A stretch of DNA of 47,336 bases from Ignavibacteriales bacterium. Its GTDB lineage: Bacteria > Bacteroidota > Ignavibacteria > Ignavibacteriales > Ignavibacteriaceae. Position numbers and translations under genes: made by a program. The notes under the pieces were generated by a model. It saw nothing but the letters and a program-made list of their open reading frames with translations. It ran no database searches and was not told the DNA's origin. Positions 41,180 through 47,336 of this stretch are shown here, piece after piece. Location of the stretch: NCBI GenBank assembly GCA_012517155.1, contig JAAYVN010000050.1, positions 1 to 47,336 of the forward strand. Direction: 5' to 3'. The number at the start of each line of letters is the position of its first letter. The first letter of the stretch is position 1.

Positions 41180-41193
41180 ATATATGTAATAAA

Positions 41194-42675
41194 ATGAAAA
41201 AGAAAGTTGCAATTATCGGAGGTGGAATAGCAGGATTATCTGCTGCGATACGTTTAATCAGTTCCGGAAATAAAGTAACATTATTTGAGAAGAATACGAC
41301 AACGGGTGGAAAAGCGAACGAATTGAGGAAAGAGGGATTCAGGTTTGACACCGGACCATCATTACTTACAATGAAATTTGTTCTTGAGGAATTATTTGAA
41401 TCTGCAAGAATTAATACAGACGATTATATCAAATTCACTTCCCTATCCACTTTATGCAAGTATCATTATCCCGATGGAACACTAATAAATGCATATGCAG
41501 ACAGAGAGAAATTTGCCGGGGAAATTGAAGCAAAAACATCTGATAAAGCCGAAAGCATTAAGAAGTATTTAAGATACTCGAAAAGAATTTATGATTTAAC
41601 AGCAGAATTATTTCTGTATAAAAGTTTTAAGGAGCCCTCTACATTTATGAATTTAAGGGCACTGAAGACACTCCTAAATTTGAGAAGTATTGATGCTTTC
41701 AGAACAATAAACGAGGCCAATCAGTCTTTTTTCAGGGACACTAAAACAATACAACTTTTTAACCGATATGCGACATACAACGGGAGTAATCCATTTGAAG
41801 CACCTGCGACATTGAATATTATCCCTCATGTTGAATGCTCGCTCGGAGCTTATCTACCCGAGAAGGGGATTTATTCAATCACCGAGGCATTAACAAAAGT
41901 TGCCGAAGATCTAGGAGTTTCAATTCAATATAATTGCAATGTTGAAAAAATTACACATAAAGAGAAAGTAGTAAAAGGAGTTCGAGTAAATGGTATTGAG
42001 GAAAAATATGATATAGTTGTAGCAGGCAGTGACGTAAACTACACATATATAAACCTATTTGATAATTTAGAGATAAAGGAGTCGAGAAAATACAAAAAAC
42101 TAACACCTTCTTCATCAGCAGTTGTTTTTTATTGGGGTGTCAAGAATTACACTTCTCCCCTCTCAACTCACAACATTTTCTTTTCGGACAATTACAAAGC
42201 GGAGTTTGATGATATATTCAAAGAAAAAAGGACTCCAAGAGATCCCACAGTATATGTTTACATTTCTTCCAAAACCGTACAAGGTGATGCACCGGAGGGA
42301 GGAGAAAACTGGTTTGTTATGACTAATGCGCCATATTCAGAAGGGCAAGACTGGTTAAATGAGATAAAGATCCAAGAAGAAGTTATAAAGAAAAAAATAT
42401 CAAAAACCTTAGGGATCAATATTGAACAACACATTCGGTTTTCAGAGGTTTTGACTCCCCCGATAATTGAAGCGCAAACAAACAGTCACTTAGGAAGTTT
42501 GTATGGAATCTCTTCCAATAACAGAAATGCGGCTTTTTTAAGACAGGGAAACAGATCGGGCTATTTCAAAAACCTTTACTTCTGCGGAGGAAGTGCACAT
42601 CCAGGAGGCGGAATACCTTTAGTGCTGCTTTCAGGCAAAATTGCATGTGATCTAATAAGGAAAGACTATGATTAA
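41194..42675 (+). CDS. crtI: CrtI-type carotenoid desaturase
   Basis: 493 residues from ATG 41194, where KKKVAIIGGGIAGLSAAIRL (the FAD-binding Rossmann motif) begins; the frame extends upstream through the terminator and ferredoxin end, which cannot be coding. KVTLFEKNTTTGGKANEL and FRFDTGPSLLTM are phytoene-desaturase signatures, and the C-terminal GNRSGYFKNLYFCGGSAHPG and GGIPLVLLSGKIA close the FAD site. It introduces double bonds into a carotene; whether it acts as the main phytoene desaturase or as a CrtD-like 3,4-desaturase cannot be told. No strong ribosome site is present. It overlaps the acyltransferase by eight bases. Confidence 0.9.
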   Translation: MKKKVAIIGGGIAGLSAAIRLISSGNKVTLFEKNTTTGGKANELRKEGFRFDTGPSLLTMKFVLEELFESARINTDDYIKFTSLSTLCKYHYPDGTLINAYADREKFAGEIEAKTSDKAESIKKYLRYSKRIYDLTAELFLYKSFKEPSTFMNLRALKTLLNLRSIDAFRTINEANQSFFRDTKTIQLFNRYATYNGSNPFEAPATLNIIPHVECSLGAYLPEKGIYSITEALTKVAEDLGVSIQYNCNVEKITHKEKVVKGVRVNGIEEKYDIVVAGSDVNYTYINLFDNLEIKESRKYKKLTPSSSAVVFYWGVKNYTSPLSTHNIFFSDNYKAEFDDIFKEKRTPRDPTVYVYISSKTVQGDAPEGGENWFVMTNAPYSEGQDWLNEIKIQEEVIKKKISKTLGINIEQHIRFSEVLTPPIIEAQTNSHLGSLYGISSNNRNAAFLRQGNRSGYFKNLYFCGGSAHPGGGIPLVLLSGKIACDLIRKDYD

Positions 42676-43324
42676 GGCAGATCATAAAAGATGGGCCAGA
42701 TATATTTTTAACGTATATATCGAGAAACAACTTAGAGGACACTTTTCACATTTTTATATGCTCAATGAAGTTCCAGATGTAAAAGATGGAGAGACTGTGA
42801 TTTTCTGTCCAAATCATTTTTCCTGGTGGGACGGATTTTTGATTGACAGGATTTACAGAAGCTTTTACAGGAAAAAGAAATTTTATATTATGATGCTAGA
42901 AGAACAGTTAAAAAAACTCTGGTTTTTTGGTAAGCTTGGAGCATATTCTATTAATCAGACCAATCCCAGAAGCATTATAGATACTATAAAATATACAAAA
43001 GCGATAATCAGAGGCGAAGAAGCATTCATCGCCATTTATCCTCAGGGAGAGTATCAACAAGTTGACCCGGAAAAAATAAAACTTAAAAGAGGATTAATAA
43101 AGATAGTCAATGGACTTGATGATAAGCTAAAAATCGTTCCTATCGCATTTGATTTCAAGTCAGGTGAAGAAAAACTACCAAAAATATACGTACGATCCGG
43201 AAGGATATTTTATCCCAAGGAGATTGAAAGAGATTTCGATGGATTTGAGTCGGAATTCAGACATAACCTTGCATTGCTAAAACAAGAATGTTTAATTACC
43301 AAACCCCTAAAAGATTTGATTTGA
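42668..43324 (+). CDS. PlsC-like acyltransferase (CruD-like, carotenoid locus)
   Basis: 218 residues. The catalytic HX4D motif is in CPNHFSWWDGFLID (His50, Asp55). The second block reads AIYPQGEYQQVDPE, replacing the common FPEGTR. No clear transmembrane span is seen. Placed between a carotenoid desaturase and a glycosyltransferase, it is best explained as the enzyme that adds a fatty acyl chain to a carotenoid glycoside, by analogy with CruD of Chlorobium. A general lysophospholipid acyltransferase is the alternative. Confidence 0.82.
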   Translation: MIKADHKRWARYIFNVYIEKQLRGHFSHFYMLNEVPDVKDGETVIFCPNHFSWWDGFLIDRIYRSFYRKKKFYIMMLEEQLKKLWFFGKLGAYSINQTNPRSIIDTIKYTKAIIRGEEAFIAIYPQGEYQQVDPEKIKLKRGLIKIVNGLDDKLKIVPIAFDFKSGEEKLPKIYVRSGRIFYPKEIERDFDGFESEFRHNLALLKQECLITKPLKDLI

Positions 43325-43325
43325 A

Positions 43326-44429
43326 ATGAGCGACTATATTTTCATTGTATCTCTAATAATTCTTTTGCCAGCAACAACTGTTACAATGTACAATCTGATT
43401 ACAGGCCCAACCGTAAGAAGGAAGAATGTATCTGATGAGTACATCGGCAAGATTTCCGTACTCATTCCAGCAAGGAACGAAGAAAAGAATATAGGTGATA
43501 TCCTAGAGTTAGTCTGTAAACAAGAATACACAGATTTGGAAATTTTGGTCCTTGATGACCACTCAACGGATAAAACTCCTGATATTGTGAGTGATTTCAT
43601 CAATAAAGATAAAAGAGTAAAACTTATTGAGGGCGAAAAACTTCCTAATGGTTGGTTAGGAAAGAACTGGGCATGTTATCAGCTTTCAAAGGCAGCAAAC
43701 GGAGAGTATTTTTTATTCATTGATGCCGATGTTAAGCTTGTTGAATCATCTATTAACAGCATTGTTTACTTTAGGAAAAAATTTAAGGACTTTGCGATGC
43801 TCTCTGTTTTCCCGACACAGATATACCGAAGTTTGGGAGAGAAGTTGCTTGTTCCGTTAATGAACTGGATACTTCTATCTTTTTTACCACTCAGATATGT
43901 GTTCACAAAAAAGAATAAATCCTTTATTGCAGCAAACGGTCAGTTGATCTTTATTGAACGAAAAAGTTATGATTACATTGGAGGGCATGAAGCGGTAAAG
44001 AATAAAGTTGTAGAAGATATGGAAATCGGAAGATTAATCAAGTGTAACGGAAAGAAACTTGTAACCGCAGTTGGGGGAGACAGTATTTACTGTAAAATGT
44101 ATGATGGTTTTAGAAGTGCATATAACGGTTTTTCGAAAAACTTTTTTTCCGGATTCAATACCAGTGCATTTGCTTTTATTTTAATGCTAAGTGTCATCGA
44201 AATAGGTTTTTTGTTACCGATTTCAGGATTTTTATTTAATGTTAAATTTCTTGGACTAATTTTACTAATAATTCTTAACCGAACATTTGTTTCGTTTATT
44301 TCAGGACAGAATTTTTTATTAAATTTAGTATTACATCCGATACAGATGGTGCTACTTTTTGTGGTTGGAATAAATTCAGTAATTAAATTCAAAGCCGGAA
44401 AGATAGAATGGAAGGGGCGAAAGATTTGA
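43326..44429 (+). CDS. Family 2 glycosyltransferase (CruC/CruG-like, carotenoid locus)
   Basis: 367 residues. One N-terminal span is followed by the GT-A core: GKISVLIPARNEEKNIGDIL, LEILVLDDHSTDKTPDIVSD, the DxD-like FLFIDADVKLVESSI and VVEDMEIGRLIKCNGKK. Two or three transmembrane helices close the protein. The arrangement is that of membrane-bound carotenoid glycosyltransferases such as CruC (chlorobactene) and CruG (myxol). It would place a sugar on the hydroxyl made by the CruF neighbour. Its end overlaps cruF by 22 bases. Confidence 0.82.
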   Translation: MSDYIFIVSLIILLPATTVTMYNLITGPTVRRKNVSDEYIGKISVLIPARNEEKNIGDILELVCKQEYTDLEILVLDDHSTDKTPDIVSDFINKDKRVKLIEGEKLPNGWLGKNWACYQLSKAANGEYFLFIDADVKLVESSINSIVYFRKKFKDFAMLSVFPTQIYRSLGEKLLVPLMNWILLSFLPLRYVFTKKNKSFIAANGQLIFIERKSYDYIGGHEAVKNKVVEDMEIGRLIKCNGKKLVTAVGGDSIYCKMYDGFRSAYNGFSKNFFSGFNTSAFAFILMLSVIEIGFLLPISGFLFNVKFLGLILLIILNRTFVSFISGQNFLLNLVLHPIQMVLLFVVGINSVIKFKAGKIEWKGRKI

Positions 44430-45055
44430 TTAAGGATCATTTACCACATATTTTTTTAGCGATAATGTTTAGTGTGGGAATAGCGGGACATCTAATTAGC
44501 CCGTTGTATTCTTTGATGATAACTTTAACACCTTACACGCTTTTATTAACAGGAATAACCGTTTTATATAATTATCGAAATGAACTCCGGAGAGATCTTA
44601 TTATATGGTTTATGACCGTTTTTGTGTGTACTTTTTTTCTTGAAGTTATTGGAGTAAAAACAGGATTGATTTTCGGAAAATACGAATATACAACCATTTT
44701 AGGATTTTCGATTTTTAGTGTTCCTCTAATAATTGGTTTTAATTGGGCTATTATAATTCTGGGATCGGTAATAATAGCGGGAATGATTACAAAAAGGGGA
44801 ATTGCAGCGAGTTTAATTGCTGCGTTAATAGCATTATCTTTCGATTTTCTTCTTGAACCCATAGCAATAAAGCTAAGCTACTGGCAATGGGAAAACAATA
44901 ATGTACCAATTCAAAACTATGTTGCGTGGTTTTCAATTGCGTTTTTTTCATCAATTTCATACTTTAATACGGTAGAGAAAGTCAATAATAAACTTGCAAG
45001 TTTTTATTTATTTGTTCAGTTTATATTTTTTTTAACATTAAATTTATTTTTATAA
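44408..45055 (+). CDS. cruF: Carotenoid 1',2'-hydratase CruF
   Basis: 215 residues with about seven hydrophobic helices. Characteristic is EVIGVKTGLIFGKYEYTTIL, then VPLIIGFNWAIIIL, SFDFLLEPIAIKLSYWQWEN and NVPIQNYVAWF, all matching the CruF/DUF422 family pattern. CruF adds water across the 1',2' double bond of the linear end of a carotene, giving a tertiary hydroxyl. It overlaps the glycosyltransferase gene upstream and is followed by the ketolase one base later. Confidence 0.87.
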   Translation: MEGAKDLIKDHLPHIFLAIMFSVGIAGHLISPLYSLMITLTPYTLLLTGITVLYNYRNELRRDLIIWFMTVFVCTFFLEVIGVKTGLIFGKYEYTTILGFSIFSVPLIIGFNWAIIILGSVIIAGMITKRGIAASLIAALIALSFDFLLEPIAIKLSYWQWENNNVPIQNYVAWFSIAFFSSISYFNTVEKVNNKLASFYLFVQFIFFLTLNLFL

Positions 45056-45056
45056 A

Positions 45057-45746
45057 ATGGGAATTACAATAGCTATTACGATAATACTTGTATGGGGATT
45101 TCACTTATTTTACTCATTAAATTCGGTAATTATTGAGCCCGGAAATTCATATGTTTATCTACATGTACTTATTCAAGGATTTCTATATACAGGATTATTT
45201 ATTACGGGGCATGACGCTATGCATAAAACAGTAGCCCGAGGGATTAAGATGAACAAATTTTTCGGTTATCTAACTTGTTTTCTATTTGCGGGACTTTCCT
45301 TTAATCGTCTGCTCAAGAACCACAAATTACATCACAAGTATCCTGCGAGTGAGGAAGATCCTGATTATTCGACTAAATCTCAGAACTTTTTTTACTGGTT
45401 TTTATTATTTATGAAGAGATACGTTACAATAACTCAACTAGTTATAATGGCAATTACTTTTAATTTATTGAAGTTCCTTTTTAGTGATATTAGTCTGATT
45501 GTCTTCTGGGTAATTCCTGCATTTTTAGGGACATTTCAATTATTCTATTTTGGGACATATGTGCCCCATAAAGTGCCTCACACGGAGGAGATGATGCCAC
45601 ACAAGGCACGGACGCAAAAAGGGAATTTAGTTTTAGGTTTTTTATCGTGTTACTATTTTGGATATCATTATGAGCATCACGAATCACCAACAACCCCCTG
45701 GTGGGGGTTGCCAAGGTATAAAAAAACTATTTGCACAAATGAGTAA
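45057..45746 (+). CDS. crtW: CrtW-type beta-carotene ketolase
   Basis: 229 residues. This membrane di-iron enzyme has the histidine boxes HDAMH (52-56), HKLHHKYP (His89, 92, 93) with EEDPDY following, and HYEHHESP (His204, 207, 208) with TTPWWGLPRYKK after it. The DPD and PWWxLP phrases separate CrtW from ordinary fatty acid desaturases. It adds a 4-keto group to a beta-ionone ring. At least four transmembrane helices are seen. It ends the carotenoid operon. The alternative is a ring hydroxylase/desaturase of the same superfamily. Confidence 0.85.
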   Translation: MGITIAITIILVWGFHLFYSLNSVIIEPGNSYVYLHVLIQGFLYTGLFITGHDAMHKTVARGIKMNKFFGYLTCFLFAGLSFNRLLKNHKLHHKYPASEEDPDYSTKSQNFFYWFLLFMKRYVTITQLVIMAITFNLLKFLFSDISLIVFWVIPAFLGTFQLFYFGTYVPHKVPHTEEMMPHKARTQKGNLVLGFLSCYYFGYHYEHHESPTTPWWGLPRYKKTICTNE

Positions 45747-45761
45747 TCCATCATATATTAG
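45731..45761 (+). promoter_or_regulatory. Candidate promoter of the Crp-family gene
   Basis: TTG (45731-45733), 20 bases, TATATTAG (45754-45761), seven of eight matches to TAnnTTTG, 24 bases before the ATG. It overlaps the end of crtW. Confidence 0.45.
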
Positions 45762-45785
45762 ATATTGAAATAAAATGGTATATAA

Positions 45786-46469
45786 ATGAGCGATGACATT
45801 AAATTTCTTCAATTAGTCCCGATTTTTTCCGAATTAACGACGGAAACATTAGAAAAAATATCCTGTTTGGTACAGAGGCGTACCTATACAAAGGATCAAG
45901 TTATACTAATGGAGCATGAATCGGGATCGGCATTTTTTATAATAATCTCCGGGAAAGTAAAAGTTTTCAGAGAAAGTGAGGAAGGGAAAGAAGTAATTCT
46001 GACAATACTATCAGAGACGGATTTCTTTGGTGAAATGGCGATCATTGACGGTTTGAACAGATCGGCAAATGTAAGTGCCATAGAGGATTCGGAGCTTTTT
46101 GTGATAGAAAGAAAGGATTTCCTGGATCTTCTATATACGCATCCCGAAGTATCAATTGCCTTGCTTCAGGAGATGACGAAGAGACTAAGAGCGGCAGATA
46201 TGAAGATAAAGTCGCTATCTTTGAAAGATGCAGAAGGAAAAGTAGCTACGGTAATACTCCAATTAGCTGACGACATTGGAAAAATTAAACAGGGGGTTGT
46301 AGAAATTGAAAAACTACCCTTCCAGCAAGATCTTGCTAATATGGCAGGAACATCGAGAGAAACAATTTCCAGAGCCTTACACTCATTTGTAAAAAAGGAG
46401 TTAATTGAATTAGATGGAAATAAATTAAGAATACTTGATTACTCAAAATTCAAGGATCTTTATAGCTAG
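45786..46469 (+). CDS. Crp/Fnr family transcriptional regulator
   Basis: 227 residues. The N-terminal cyclic-nucleotide-binding barrel contains DQVILMEHESGSAFFIIISG, KVKVFRESEEGKEVILTILS and DFFGEMAIIDGLNRSANVSA. The dimer helix is followed by a winged helix-turn-helix: LPFQQDLANMAGTSRETISR, ALHSFVKKELIELDGNKLRI. The FNR-type cysteine set is absent, so it does not look like an oxygen-sensing Fe-S protein; the ligand is unknown. It lies 39 bases after crtW with its own candidate promoter and may regulate the carotenoid genes. Confidence 0.93.
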   Translation: MSDDIKFLQLVPIFSELTTETLEKISCLVQRRTYTKDQVILMEHESGSAFFIIISGKVKVFRESEEGKEVILTILSETDFFGEMAIIDGLNRSANVSAIEDSELFVIERKDFLDLLYTHPEVSIALLQEMTKRLRAADMKIKSLSLKDAEGKVATVILQLADDIGKIKQGVVEIEKLPFQQDLANMAGTSRETISRALHSFVKKELIELDGNKLRILDYSKFKDLYS

Positions 46470-46471
46470 TC

Positions 46472-47305
46472 ATGCATGACAAAATTGACCTACATATACA
46501 CACAAGTTTCTCAGATGGAGCATATAGTCCCGAAGAGATAGTAAGGCGATGTACTGAAGCCGGGCTTAACAAAATAAGCATAACCGATCATGATTCAATT
46601 GATGCAATTCCGCATGTAAGGGAACATGCAAAGGAGCAAAACATTGAAGTAATACCAGGAGTTGAGCTTAGTTCAGAGATGATGAATAATGAAGTTCATA
46701 TACTTGGGTATTATATTGACATAAATAATTCCGAGCTTATAGAGTACCTTCGTTTTTTCAGGGATGAGAGATTGAGAAGAGTCGGAAAAATAATTAAAAA
46801 GTTAAATAACTTAGGATTGGAAATCACAGTAGAGGATGTTATAAATGATCTTCCCAGCTATGTAGCCGTAGGAAGACCCCATATAGCACAAGCTATGTAC
46901 AATAAAGGGCTGGTTTCATCATATTATGATGCATTTAATAAATACCTTAAGAACAATGGTCCAGCATACGAAAAGAAAGTCCACATTTCCCCAGTCAGTG
47001 CCTATAAAATAATAAATGAAGCCGGAGGACTTGCAATAATAGCCCATCCAGGGAACATGCAGCAAGATATTCTTAAGTATCTAATAGAAGCAGGTGCTGA
47101 TGGAATAGAAGTAGTACATCCATCACACAATGAGACATTAACCAAGCATTACCAACAGATTGCGAATGCTTATTTTCTGCTTGCAAGCGGAGGTTCAGAT
47201 TTCCACGGCGGGAAAAGAAATGATGAGCAGAATCTGGGTAAGTACCATATAACACAGAGATACCTTGAGGCTATGCAAAAAAGATTAATAAAAGATTCAG
47301 CTTAA
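46472..47305 (+). CDS. PHP domain phosphoesterase (TrpH/YciV, RNase AM-like)
   Basis: 277 residues. Metal-binding motifs of the PHP fold are in order: IDLHIHTSFSDGAYSPEEI, ISITDHDSID, VIPGVELSSEM, VAVGRPHIAQAM, LAIIAHPGN and ASGGSDFHGGKRND. YciV-type enzymes hydrolyse 3',5'-bisphosphonucleotides and trim RNA 5' ends. The start lies two bases after the Crp-family stop, so the two genes are co-transcribed. Confidence 0.92.
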   Translation: MHDKIDLHIHTSFSDGAYSPEEIVRRCTEAGLNKISITDHDSIDAIPHVREHAKEQNIEVIPGVELSSEMMNNEVHILGYYIDINNSELIEYLRFFRDERLRRVGKIIKKLNNLGLEITVEDVINDLPSYVAVGRPHIAQAMYNKGLVSSYYDAFNKYLKNNGPAYEKKVHISPVSAYKIINEAGGLAIIAHPGNMQQDILKYLIEAGADGIEVVHPSHNETLTKHYQQIANAYFLLASGGSDFHGGKRNDEQNLGKYHITQRYLEAMQKRLIKDSA

Positions 47306-47316
47306 AAAATAATAAT

Positions 47317-47336
47317 ATGAGAGAAGATAAAATGAA
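47317..47336 (+). CDS. Possible start of the next gene, cut by window edge
   Basis: An ATG at 47317 opens a frame (MREDKMK) that runs off the window 11 bases after the PHP stop. A second in-frame ATG at 47332 has GAGAAG seven bases before it and may be the true start. Too little is visible to name it. Confidence 0.25.

Noticed and set aside
41044-41193. Upstream extension of the crtI reading frame (50 more codons)
   Set aside because: It overlaps the ferredoxin gene end and reads through the terminator hairpin; the FAD motif starts right at ATG 41194.

Overview
The window is an AT-rich, gene-dense bacterial chromosome segment, most likely from an Ignavibacteria/Chlorobi-type member of the Bacteroidota. 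Four separate genes end in a type IX secretion (Por) type A sorting domain with the NYPNPFNP-like signature. Several intergenic regions carry a Bacteroidetes-style promoter (TTG, about 20 nt, TAnnTTTG/A). The housekeeping proteins (RpoZ, CoaBC, YidC/YidD) also fit that group. No tRNA, rRNA, prophage, insertion sequence or CRISPR array was seen.

Layout, left to right. 1-3708: the end of a large T9SS cargo protein, a small T9SS cargo protein and an outer-membrane barrel protein. 3705-5879 (minus): glutamine synthetase followed by a HAD phosphatase. 6083-7809: pyrE and an MscS channel. 7814-8899 (minus): another T9SS cargo protein. 9036-13153: a TPR sensor histidine kinase, peptidase T and a WaaE-like glycosyltransferase. 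13143-22004 (minus): a long run beginning at a strong promoter with rpmH, then rnpA, yidD, yidC, a patatin/POTRA/beta-barrel protein, two family 9 glycosyltransferases and a PLP sugar aminotransferase. This run combines membrane biogenesis with lipopolysaccharide synthesis.

22005-22353 is the only gene-free stretch over 300 bases. It holds two divergent, well-formed promoters separated by six tandem 11-bp units. From it runs a plus-strand operon 22354-28397: yicC, gmk, rpoZ, coaBC, a family 4 uracil-DNA glycosylase, dnaB and a DUF1460 amidase-like protein. 28398-33327 is mostly minus strand: an IscX-like protein, a T9SS cargo protein, HU, a membrane-anchored TPR protein, a small ABM-like protein, dapF and rpsT, with clear hairpin terminators; one small PH-like membrane protein lies on plus.

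33481-40656 (plus): an SGNH hydrolase, an acyl-CoA dehydrogenase, an unusual trio (secreted YidD-like protein plus two TPR/membrane proteins), the ACT/UPF0210 pair and the LemA/TPM pair. 40796-41128 is a 2[4Fe-4S] ferredoxin ending at a terminator.

41194-45746 is a tight five-gene carotenoid operon: CrtI-type desaturase, acyltransferase, glycosyltransferase, CruF hydratase and CrtW ketolase. The gene content predicts an acylated keto-carotenoid glycoside, comparable in logic to salinixanthin or myxol glycosides. A Crp-family regulator with its own candidate promoter and a PHP phosphoesterase close the window. All assignments come from reading motifs in the sequence; no database search was run.
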